64,000 nucleotides of DNA from the NCBI GenBank assembly GCA_965229565.1, contig OZ245888.1:868001-932000 (forward strand). Direction: 5' to 3'. Position numbers and translations under genes: made by a program. This DNA comes from JANQNX01 sp040217095. GTDB lineage: Bacteria; Pseudomonadota; Gammaproteobacteria; Eutrophobiales; Eutrophobiaceae. Every line of letters starts with the position of its first letter. The first letter of the stretch is position 1. The notes below the pieces were generated by a model, which searched no databases, was not told where the DNA came from, and saw only the letters and a list, made by a program, of their open reading frames with translations. Shown here one piece after another: positions 19,368-27,206 of this stretch.

Positions 19368-20591
19368 GTGGCTGTTGGACTTAAACCTCCCGGAGATCTT
19401 CTTACTGTAGAAGGTATTTCATTGTCTACCTGTTCTGCAGGCATCTACGTAAATAAAAAACGCAATGACATGGCCTTACTGCAACTGCAGGAAGGAACAA
19501 CGGTTGCTGCCGTGTTTACCCGCAACCAGTTTTGTGCTGCTCCAGTAATTATTGCCAGGCAGCACCTGGCCGAAACCAGTCCGCGCTACCTGTTAATCAA
19601 TGCCGGCAATGCCAATGCAGGAACCGGTGAGCAGGGAATTAATGATGCCAGGACGTTATGCGCCAGGCTTGCCGCGCTGTGTAAATGTAATAGTAACGAA
19701 ATATTGCCTTTTTCTACCGGGGTAATCGGTGAATACCTGCCCGTGGAGAAGATGAGCGCAGCACTCGATTCCATGGTTAAAGGCCTGTCAGCGAATAACT
19801 GGCTTTCAACTGCCGAGACAATCTTGACCACGGACACGATTGCAAAGGCCAGTTCGCTGCGTTGTGATGTGGGCGGCAAGACGGTGACATTTACCGGTAT
19901 TACCAAGGGCTCCGGGATGATAAAACCAAACATGGCGACCATGCTGGCCTATGTTGCCACCGATGCAAGTATCGAACAAACAGTCCTGCAGCAGGCTCTA
20001 AACTCAGCGGTAAACCAGTCCTTTAACAGGATCACGGTAGATGGTGATACTTCCACCAATGATGCCTGCGTATTGATGGCAACAGGGGCAGCAGGCAACA
20101 ACACTATTAGCAGCAGCAATAGCGAAGACTATCTCGCTTTCGTTACTGCCCTGACCAACCTGTGTACTGAACTGGCGCAGTCCATCGTCAGGGATGGAGA
20201 GGGGGCGACAAAATTTGTCACGATAACTGTCAGGAACGGTGCGAGTCAGCAAGACTGCCTGGCTATAGCCTACCAGATTGCACATTCACCCCTGGTCAAG
20301 ACCGCACTGACGGCATGTGATGCTAATTGGGGACGTATCCTTGCTGCTGTGGGTAATGCCAATGCCGGTAATATTGATATAAACGCACTGACACTTTGGC
20401 TTGATGACGTCTGTATTGTTGAAAACGGGCAGCGTGCGGCAGGTTATACCGAAGCGCAGGGGCAGGCTGTCATGGCCCGGGCTGAAATTACTATTATTGT
20501 CGATCTACAGGTTGGAAACGTCGAAGAAACTGTGTGGACAACCGACTTGTCGCACGAATACATAAAAATCAATGCCGAATATAGAACCTGA
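19368..20591 (+). CDS. argJ: Bifunctional glutamate N-acetyltransferase / N-acetylglutamate synthase
   Basis: ArgJ recycles the acetyl group from N-acetylornithine to glutamate in arginine synthesis. The 407-residue precursor starts at GTG. KGSGMIKPNMATMLAYV near residues 183-199 contains the self-cleavage site, with the Thr after MA expected to be the N-terminal nucleophile of the beta chain. The oxyanion-type segment TKGSGM and C-terminal NANAGNIDINAL are also typical. It lies directly after secA, an arrangement I recall from pseudomonads. Whether it is mono- or bifunctional cannot be told from sequence. Confidence 0.94.
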   Translation: MAVGLKPPGDLLTVEGISLSTCSAGIYVNKKRNDMALLQLQEGTTVAAVFTRNQFCAAPVIIARQHLAETSPRYLLINAGNANAGTGEQGINDARTLCARLAALCKCNSNEILPFSTGVIGEYLPVEKMSAALDSMVKGLSANNWLSTAETILTTDTIAKASSLRCDVGGKTVTFTGITKGSGMIKPNMATMLAYVATDASIEQTVLQQALNSAVNQSFNRITVDGDTSTNDACVLMATGAAGNNTISSSNSEDYLAFVTALTNLCTELAQSIVRDGEGATKFVTITVRNGASQQDCLAIAYQIAHSPLVKTALTACDANWGRILAAVGNANAGNIDINALTLWLDDVCIVENGQRAAGYTEAQGQAVMARAEITIIVDLQVGNVEETVWTTDLSHEYIKINAEYRT

Positions 20592-20597
20592 CGTGTC

Positions 20598-21575
20598 ATG
20601 GAACGGATCCATGTCGCCGTCGGCGTTATCTATAACGAAACACAAGACTCGGTATTAATAGCCCGGAGAGGAGATCACCAGCACCTGGCTGGCTACTGGG
20701 AGTTTCCCGGTGGCAAGTTACATCCCGGTGAAACAACATCACAGGCATTACAGCGTGAACTCCAGGAAGAGCTTGGTATTCATGTTCAGACGGCATCACC
20801 ATTGATGCAGGTAAACTATACTTATCCCGACAAACAGGTATTGCTGGATGTCTATACCGTGCAAAAGTGGCAGGGTAGAGCACAGGGGGTCGAACAGCAG
20901 GAAATAAAATGGGTTGCCTTGCAACAGCTTAAGCAAGTTAATTTCCCCCCGGCTAACCGCAGAATCGTTACCCGCCTGTTATTACCCGACGCTTGTGTCA
21001 TTAGCCGTACAACAAACCCGGATATCGATACTATCAGGCAGATAATTAACGAGTGTCAGCACTTACCCATGTTGCAACTCAGGTTGGAGAATAATGATCA
21101 TGGATATCTTACCGACATTATTAAGCGTATACAGGAAGATAATACAGAAGGTAAGCTTCAGCTTGTATTAAATGGTGTTCCGGAGGATTCTGAAAAATAC
21201 AATATCCATGGTGTGCATCTGAAAGCGCACAGGTTATTTGAGTATGCTGGCAGGCCGCTGAGTGACGATTACATACTCGGGGCATCATGTCATAACGAAG
21301 AAGAACTCGAACAGGCGCAGAAGCTGGATGTTGATTATGTTTTTATTTCGCCAGTAAAAAATACGGCGACGCATCCGGGTGTTGCTCCACTTGGCTGGCA
21401 AGCCTTCATGGGGTTGTGTGCAAAGTCCAGTAAACCGGTTTATGCGCTGGGAGGAATACAACCGGGAGACCTGGCCATTGCCAGGCAACACGGTGCCACA
21501 GGTATAGCCATGATAGAGGCAGTCTGGGGTTCGAAAGATCCGTGCGCTGTAGTGCGTTCCCTGCTAGCCGATTAA
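20598..21575 (+). CDS. Nudix (MutT-like) hydrolase fused to ThiE-like domain
   Basis: The N-terminal half (about residues 1-130) is a Nudix hydrolase with the box GKLHPGETTSQALQRELQEE (GX5EX7REX2EE pattern near residues 37-58), close to MutT, which removes 8-oxo-dGTP. The C-terminal half (about 150-325) resembles thiamine-phosphate synthase, with GVHLKAHRL, GASCHNEEEL, DYVFISPV and the phosphate-binding YALGGIQPGD. This two-domain protein is common near secA/argJ in gammaproteobacteria. The role of the ThiE-like half is uncertain. The gene is convergent with yacG and overlaps it by 4 bases. Confidence 0.9.
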   Translation: MERIHVAVGVIYNETQDSVLIARRGDHQHLAGYWEFPGGKLHPGETTSQALQRELQEELGIHVQTASPLMQVNYTYPDKQVLLDVYTVQKWQGRAQGVEQQEIKWVALQQLKQVNFPPANRRIVTRLLLPDACVISRTTNPDIDTIRQIINECQHLPMLQLRLENNDHGYLTDIIKRIQEDNTEGKLQLVLNGVPEDSEKYNIHGVHLKAHRLFEYAGRPLSDDYILGASCHNEEELEQAQKLDVDYVFISPVKNTATHPGVAPLGWQAFMGLCAKSSKPVYALGGIQPGDLAIARQHGATGIAMIEAVWGSKDPCAVVRSLLAD

Positions 21576-21772
21576 TGCCTGGAAAAGTAATCCTGTTCTT
21601 CTTCAGGGATGGAGGATGGTGCTGAATCCTTATCCGGTATTGAATATCCTTCCTGTACCCATTCACCCAGGTCTACCAGGCGGCACCTTTCAGAACAGAA
21701 GGGTCGGGATGGGTTAGCAGCAGCCAGTGATACCGGCTTGTTACAAGTCGGGCAAAGTACTTGTTTATTCAT
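21572..21772 (-). CDS. yacG: DNA gyrase inhibitor YacG (zinc finger)
   Basis: YacG is a small zinc protein that binds GyrB and inhibits gyrase in E. coli. The 66-residue product has four cysteines in CPTCNKP and FCSERCRLVDLGEW, the complete zinc-binding pattern, and an acidic C-terminal tail. It is the last gene of the pilB-pilC-pilD-coaE-zapD-yacG run and overlaps the zapD stop by 4 bases. Confidence 0.93.
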   Translation of the reverse strand: MNKQVLCPTCNKPVSLAAANPSRPFCSERCRLVDLGEWVQEGYSIPDKDSAPSSIPEEEQDYFSRH

Positions 21773-22539
21773 AACATGCAGCAGTGTAGTTCAAATTCAA
21801 CGTCATCGGAAGTTTGCGCAGCACGAGCGCTTGTCGACGGGTTTTCCATAAAACGAATGGTAAAGCGATGTTTGCCACCACTTATTTCCGGGTATAACGA
21901 GCTGGTTAGCGGCAATTTCACCCTGATCAGTTGGCAGGTGATCTTGCTGTCCATGGGTTTTTGATAAAACCCGTCTCGCGCGGTTTCTATGCTTGGTTGA
22001 GAACTGTTTCTTATCATATCCAGCGTTAAACTCACTGCCTGTTTCACAGGTTCCAGGTCACTAAACCAATTCAACAGGTTGTCTTTAATAATGGAATCAG
22101 GCAGGTTTAACCAGTGGTGGAAACGCGGTAAATCAAAACTACAGGTTCCCCCCGGAATGGAGATCCGCTGCTTGAAACTATTAACCAGCTCATCGCTTTT
22201 CAACTGCATTCCAGGTTGATAGTTACCCGCTTTCAGTATTTTAAGCAGATCGTTTATGCGTGCTGTAATCGAACTCAAACGGACAGGATCTACTGCCGGG
22301 TTATCCTTTAGCCCATTAAGCATATTGGCATGTTTCTCAAGTTCCTTGATGAGATCGCCCTTAAGGTCGGAACGAGATAGCAAGTCCATAATTTCCAGCA
22401 TGGCTTCCAGGATAAACCGGCTATGCCAATCCGTTAAATCCTGTATATTGCTGTCAACAAGGTTGAATAGATGTTCCAGGCGCAACAGATTCCTGATTCT
22501 CTCATTGAGCGGTTGTTCATATGTGATCTTATTGGACAC
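21769..22539 (-). CDS. zapD: Z-ring associated protein ZapD
   Basis: ZapD (YacF) bundles FtsZ filaments through the FtsZ C-terminal peptide. The 256-residue protein begins with the family signature YEQPLNERIRNLLRLEHLF and has GGTCSFDLPRFHHWLN mid-protein. It is all-helical then beta-rich, with length close to the 247 residues of E. coli. It lies between coaE and yacG as in E. coli. Its target FtsZ is encoded in the same window. Confidence 0.93.
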   Translation of the reverse strand: MSNKITYEQPLNERIRNLLRLEHLFNLVDSNIQDLTDWHSRFILEAMLEIMDLLSRSDLKGDLIKELEKHANMLNGLKDNPAVDPVRLSSITARINDLLKILKAGNYQPGMQLKSDELVNSFKQRISIPGGTCSFDLPRFHHWLNLPDSIIKDNLLNWFSDLEPVKQAVSLTLDMIRNSSQPSIETARDGFYQKPMDSKITCQLIRVKLPLTSSLYPEISGGKHRFTIRFMENPSTSARAAQTSDDVEFELHCCML

Positions 22540-22554
22540 GAATATTTGGTTATA

Positions 22555-23169
22555 TTAATTAATAGGTGCGCCCGCGAGTTCAAGATATTTCCGGTGTAAT
22601 TTTTCGACGTTCATTTCAAGCTCATCGATAGTAACATCATTGCTAATCACATCATCAGCCTGGGCCAGGCGATGTTCGCGACTGGCCTGGGAAGCAATTA
22701 TCTTTTCCACCATGGCTTCGGTTCTGTTATCGCGTTGCAAGGTGCGTGTCTTCTGGGATGTCTCCGGAACGTCGACCACCAGGACCCGATCAAACCTATC
22801 AGTTGCCCCGGTTTCTACCAGTAAAGGTATCACAATAATGCAATACGGGCAGTTTAACTGCTCTATCCTGTGCGATATTTCAGCATAAATCTCCGGATGC
22901 AGCAGGTCCTCCAGCTTTTTCTTTTTGGCCGGGTCGCTAAATACCTGTTCGGCAAGTTTTTTCCTGTCTATTTGTTGATCCGGTAGCAGCAGTTCCTTGC
23001 CAAATTCAGTGACCAACTGCTGCCATGCGGGCATACCCGGCTCAATCACCTTGCGTGCGATCAGGTCCGAATCAATTATAGATATGCCTTTACGCGAAAA
23101 CAGGTTTGCTACTGTTGATTTTCCACTACCTATGCCGCCCGTGAGTGCTATCGTCAATTTTGGTGACAT
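22555..23169 (-). CDS. coaE: Dephospho-CoA kinase
   Basis: CoaE phosphorylates dephospho-CoA in the last step of coenzyme A synthesis. The 204-residue protein has the P-loop GGIGSGKSTVANLF near the N-terminus, DSDLIARKV, HPEIYAEI, and VIPLLVETG followed by DRVLVVDVPE, all typical. It starts 2 bases after the pilD stop in the pil/zap run. Confidence 0.96.
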   Translation of the reverse strand: MSPKLTIALTGGIGSGKSTVANLFSRKGISIIDSDLIARKVIEPGMPAWQQLVTEFGKELLLPDQQIDRKKLAEQVFSDPAKKKKLEDLLHPEIYAEISHRIEQLNCPYCIIVIPLLVETGATDRFDRVLVVDVPETSQKTRTLQRDNRTEAMVEKIIASQASREHRLAQADDVISNDVTIDELEMNVEKLHRKYLELAGAPIN

Positions 23170-23171
23170 GT

Positions 23172-24047
23172 CTATAGCATGAGGTTGAGGTAGGTCGCCA
23201 TAATATAGGGCCCCCAGATCATCGAAATCCAGCCGGCAATGGCGAGATAGGGTCCAAAGGGAATCGGAATAGTGCGATCACGGGATTTAAGCACAATCAT
23301 GGCTATTCCGATGAAGGCCCCTACCAGCGAAGACATTACAATAATCAGTGGCAGCATCTGCCAGCCAAACCATGCACCTAGTAAACCGAGCAATTTAAAA
23401 TCGCCATGCCCCATACCTTCCTTGCCGGTTACCAGTTTAAAGATGATGTAGACAGTCCATAAGGTACCGTAACCGAGCATGGCACCAATCACACTGGCCT
23501 GCAGGGTGGTAAATACACCGAACAGGTTAAGCAGGATGCCAAGCCAGAGAAATGGCAGGGTGATGTTATCCGGTAACAGTTGCTCATCAATATCGATAAA
23601 ACTCAGTGCTATCAAGGCCCAGGTCAGGATAATGGCAAACAGGGTTTGAATAGTAACGCCAAAGTAGTAGGCAACACTTACTGAAGCCAAAGCCGTAAGC
23701 AGTTCGATAGCAGGGTAGCGCAGTGATATCCTTGTTCCGCATTCCTTACAGCGACCCTTAAGGAACAGGTAACTAATAACCGGAATATTTTCCAGTGCAG
23801 TTATCAGATGTTGACAGTTAGGACAGCGTGAGCGTGGCACGACCAGATTAAAAGCCGATGTCTGCTGTTCTTCTTCCGTTGTTAATTCAAGAAATTCACA
23901 ACACTCTTCACGCCATTCTTGTTTCATCATGACGGGCAGTCGCAGTATAACGACATTCAGAAAACTGCCGACCATTAAACTAAAGAGAAAAACTGCCGCC
24001 AGGAAAAAGGCGGGGTGCATGATGAATGCTTCAGTAATTATTGACAC
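23172..24047 (-). CDS. pilD: Type IV prepilin peptidase / N-methyltransferase
   Basis: PilD cleaves the leader of type IV prepilins and methylates the new N-terminal Phe, at the inner membrane. The 291-residue protein has the cytoplasmic zinc module with CPNC and CKEC pairs (about residues 75-105), and the two catalytic aspartates in SFIDIDEQLLPD and GMGHGDFKLLG. Seven or eight hydrophobic helices follow. Substrates here should be the two pilins at 44-45 kb. It lies downstream of pilC in the standard pilBCD order. Confidence 0.96.
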   Translation of the reverse strand: MSIITEAFIMHPAFFLAAVFLFSLMVGSFLNVVILRLPVMMKQEWREECCEFLELTTEEEQQTSAFNLVVPRSRCPNCQHLITALENIPVISYLFLKGRCKECGTRISLRYPAIELLTALASVSVAYYFGVTIQTLFAIILTWALIALSFIDIDEQLLPDNITLPFLWLGILLNLFGVFTTLQASVIGAMLGYGTLWTVYIIFKLVTGKEGMGHGDFKLLGLLGAWFGWQMLPLIIVMSSLVGAFIGIAMIVLKSRDRTIPIPFGPYLAIAGWISMIWGPYIMATYLNLML

Positions 24048-24117
24048 AAGTCAGGCCTGTACTTGAAGAAGAGAACCGGAATTTGTAGAGCCCTAATAGA
24101 TGGGCTGAACGGGTATA

Positions 24118-25338
24118 TTATACGACCGCGCCCATCTTGAAAATCGGCAGGTACATACCAATTACGATACCACCGATGACAACACCCAGGAAACCCATGA
24201 TCATCGGTTCAAGCAGGCTGGTTAATGCCTCTACGGCATCGTCTACTTCCTGCTCGTACCAGTCGGCGACCTTGCCAAGCATTGTGTCAATCGCGCCGGA
24301 TTCTTCACCAATTGCCACCATTTGCACGACCATGTTAGGGAAAAGACCTGAATCGCGCATCGCAGCCTGTAATTGAGTCCCGGTAGAGATTTCGTCTTTC
24401 ATTTTCATCGTGGCGTCATAAAACTTGATGTTACCGCATGCCCCTGCAACAGAAGACATGGCCTCCACCAGCGGCGTACCGGCTGCAAACATGGTTTCCA
24501 GTGTTCTGGCAAAACGAGCGATGGCTGATTTCTCAAGTATCTCGCCGATGACAGGGATCTTTAAACTTGCTTTGTCTATAAAGTGTTGTACCGCAATGGA
24601 GCGTTTTTTGAGTTGAATCAAGCCAAACACAGTGCCGCCCATTGCCACGAAAATATAAAACCAGTAAGCCACAAAAAAGTTAGAGCAGTCGATCAGGAAC
24701 TGGGTTAATGCAGGCAGGTCAGCACCGAAAGAACTAAACAGTTCAGTAAACTGTGGAATCACGAATATCATCAGGATGGATACAACGATAACCGCTGCGA
24801 CAATAACGGCCGCAGGATAGAACAGGGCTGATTTAATCTTGGATTTCAGTGCCTCTGTTTTTTCCATGTAGGCGGCAATCTTGTGCAAGATGGCTTCCAG
24901 GATACCGGCATGTTCACCGGCCTCGACCAGGTTGCAATAGAGAGCGTTGAATTGCATCGGGCGTTTCTGTAATGCGTCTGTGAGGTTATTACCGGCCTCA
25001 ACGTCGGCTTTGATACCGAGGATTAATTCCTGCATGCCTGCATTTTCATGACCACGTCCGACGATTTCAAATGCCTGTACCAGTGGTACACCGGAAGACA
25101 TCATGGTAGCCAACTGTCGACTGAATACGGTGATATCTTTTGGAGTGATCTTGGTTTTGCCACCACCACCTAACAGTGGCTTGGGCTTTTTCTTGCACTT
25201 GAGAGGATTGACTCCCTGGCGCCGCAGTACGGCCTTGACCAGGGCTTCGCTTTGGCCGGTCATTTCCCCTTTTACACGTTTGCCTTGTCTGTCGGTACCT
25301 TCCCAGACATACATATCTGCTTTTTGTGCTTCAGCCAT
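24118..25338 (-). CDS. pilC: Type IV pilus inner-membrane platform protein
   Basis: PilC is the GspF-family platform on which PilB and PilT act to assemble and retract the pilus. The 406-residue protein has the duplicated GspF domain, with FSRQLATMMSSGVPLVQAFEIVG near residue 70 and the second copy FARTLETMFAAGTPLVEAMSSVA near 275, and three long hydrophobic helices. It starts 5 bases after the pilB stop. Confidence 0.96.
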   Translation of the reverse strand: MAEAQKADMYVWEGTDRQGKRVKGEMTGQSEALVKAVLRRQGVNPLKCKKKPKPLLGGGGKTKITPKDITVFSRQLATMMSSGVPLVQAFEIVGRGHENAGMQELILGIKADVEAGNNLTDALQKRPMQFNALYCNLVEAGEHAGILEAILHKIAAYMEKTEALKSKIKSALFYPAAVIVAAVIVVSILMIFVIPQFTELFSSFGADLPALTQFLIDCSNFFVAYWFYIFVAMGGTVFGLIQLKKRSIAVQHFIDKASLKIPVIGEILEKSAIARFARTLETMFAAGTPLVEAMSSVAGACGNIKFYDATMKMKDEISTGTQLQAAMRDSGLFPNMVVQMVAIGEESGAIDTMLGKVADWYEQEVDDAVEALTSLLEPMIMGFLGVVIGGIVIGMYLPIFKMGAVV

Positions 25339-25343
25339 AATCC

Positions 25344-27065
25344 TTACTCAACAGTCACTCGGTTAACCTCGGTCAAACTGGTAATGCCATCTGCGACTTT
25401 CTGCAGGCCACTGCGCCTGATATCCCAAATGCCTTCGGCCAGCGCCTGGTCAGCAAGCTGTACAGCGTTGGCCCCCTCGATAATCAGACGCTTCATCGCA
25501 TCCGAGATGTTCATTACCTGGTATATACCCGCACGCCCTTTATAACCCGGGTTGTCTTCTGTTACTTCGCCAGGCTCGTAAATTGTGAGCCCTTTCTCAA
25601 TCATGTCCTCTGGGAAGCCCTCGTCCTTCAATGCCTCGGGTGGCATCTCGGCAGGTACCATATTGCCGGAGTTCAGGCGTCGACACAGGCGTTGTGCTGT
25701 AATCAGGTTAATACTGGTTGCGACGGCAAAGGCCTGGATACCCATATCCTGTAGACGCGTTAGCGTTTGCGGGCCGTCATTGGTATGCAGGGTAGACATC
25801 ACCATGTGGCCAGTCTGGGCGGCTTTTACTGCGATAGAGGCCGTACCGAGATCTCGAATCTCGCCAACGAGAATAATATCCGGGTCCTGACGCAGGAAGG
25901 CCTTCAATGCCTTTTCAAATGTCATGCCGGTACGTTCATCGACCTGCACCTGGTTTACGCCGGCCAGGTTGATTTCCACCGGGTCTTCTGCCGTGGAAAT
26001 GTTGATGTCTACCTGGTTGAGTATATTAATACCGGTGTAAAGCGAAACGGTTTTACCACTACCCGTTGGCCCGGTGACCAGGAACATACCGTAGGGTTTA
26101 TGCAGGTTCTCGAGGAACAGTTCTTTTTGAAAATCTTCGTAGCCAAGCTGATCAATCTGCAACGCGGCAGCATCCGAATTGAGGATACGCATCACGCTTT
26201 TTTCACCAAACAGCGTCGGACAGGTACTGACACGAAAATCAATCGACTTGGTCTTGGAAAGTTTAAGCTTGATACGACCATCTTGCGGCACGCGGCGCTC
26301 GGATACGTCCAGTCGCGACATGACCTTGATACGGGCCGCGATCTTGTTGGACAGGCTCAGTGGTGGTTTGGCGACTTCCTGCAATACACCATCAATTCGG
26401 AATCGAACCCGGTAGACCTTTTCGTATGGCTCAAAGTGTAAGTCAGATGCCCCTTTCTTGATGGCGTCAAGTAATACCTTGTTGACGAAACGTACGACCG
26501 GGGCGTCATCCACATCGGAATCATCATCACCCGGATGATCGCCACCATCTTCGGCCACTTCAAGATCATCCAGGTCTTCGAAATCTTCATCATCCATGTC
26601 GCCCAGGCCACCATCAGCATCTTCCAGTGCTTTATCTATTGTTTTACTGAGCTTGTCTTCTTCGACAATGACGGCATCGGTATTCAGGCCGGTCGCAAAC
26701 TTGATCTCATCCAGTGCCTGGATATTGGTGGGATCGGAAATAGCGACGGCGAGTCTTTTTCCGCGTCTGAATATAGGTAAAGCATGGTGTTTCTTGATCT
26801 GGTCTTCCTTAACCAGCTTGACGACGTCCGGGTCAATATCGACCAGGTTGATGTCTACCAGTGGAAATCCAAACTCGGTTGATGCCGCAATGGCGATGCT
26901 GTTACTGGGTACGAGTTTTTCACTGACAACGTGGGAGACGAAGGGAATTTTTTTCTTGAGTGCCGCTTCCCAGGCGGTCTGGGCCTTTTCCTCATCCAGC
27001 AGGCCATCCATAACCAGCTTCCTGGCCAGCCCCCCGAGATTTATTTTTCTGTTAGAAACAGCCAT
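25344..27065 (-). CDS. pilB: Type IV pilus extension ATPase, without the usual zinc tetracysteine
   Basis: PilB powers pilus extension. The 573-residue protein has an N-terminal MshEN/N1-N2 domain, an acidic linker near residues 155-190 (many Asp/Glu), and the T2SSE ATPase with Walker A GPTGSGKTVSLYTG, the Asp box, Walker B DIILVGEIRD and HTND His box. Odd point: the Cys pairs that normally flank the LPPEAL segment and bind zinc are absent. Here the text is RRLNSGNMVPAEMPPEAL and later GEVTEDNPGYKGR. The gene is otherwise intact. A TATAAT (complement at 27116-27121) upstream may be its -10 box, with a weak -35. Confidence 0.96.
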   Translation of the reverse strand: MAVSNRKINLGGLARKLVMDGLLDEEKAQTAWEAALKKKIPFVSHVVSEKLVPSNSIAIAASTEFGFPLVDINLVDIDPDVVKLVKEDQIKKHHALPIFRRGKRLAVAISDPTNIQALDEIKFATGLNTDAVIVEEDKLSKTIDKALEDADGGLGDMDDEDFEDLDDLEVAEDGGDHPGDDDSDVDDAPVVRFVNKVLLDAIKKGASDLHFEPYEKVYRVRFRIDGVLQEVAKPPLSLSNKIAARIKVMSRLDVSERRVPQDGRIKLKLSKTKSIDFRVSTCPTLFGEKSVMRILNSDAAALQIDQLGYEDFQKELFLENLHKPYGMFLVTGPTGSGKTVSLYTGINILNQVDINISTAEDPVEINLAGVNQVQVDERTGMTFEKALKAFLRQDPDIILVGEIRDLGTASIAVKAAQTGHMVMSTLHTNDGPQTLTRLQDMGIQAFAVATSINLITAQRLCRRLNSGNMVPAEMPPEALKDEGFPEDMIEKGLTIYEPGEVTEDNPGYKGRAGIYQVMNISDAMKRLIIEGANAVQLADQALAEGIWDIRRSGLQKVADGITSLTEVNRVTVE

Positions 27066-27206
27066 TGCTGCACCCTTGACCCATTAAAATATCAAGTATG
27101 ACAGCTAAATATTAGATTATATAGAAAAAATAACCAATAGTTTTAGGGTAAAAACGGTGAATTATTAAGCTGATGCGACTGAAAATACAGGTATTTCCGT
27201 AAATTA

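Noticed and set aside
25767..26441. 224-codon open frame opposite pilB
   Set aside because: It lies wholly on the other strand of the conserved ATPase region and reads as shadow.
27181..27200. Short palindrome GAAAATACAGGTATTTCC after clpB
   Set aside because: The loop would be only two bases and no T-run follows on the coding strand, so a terminator call is not supported.
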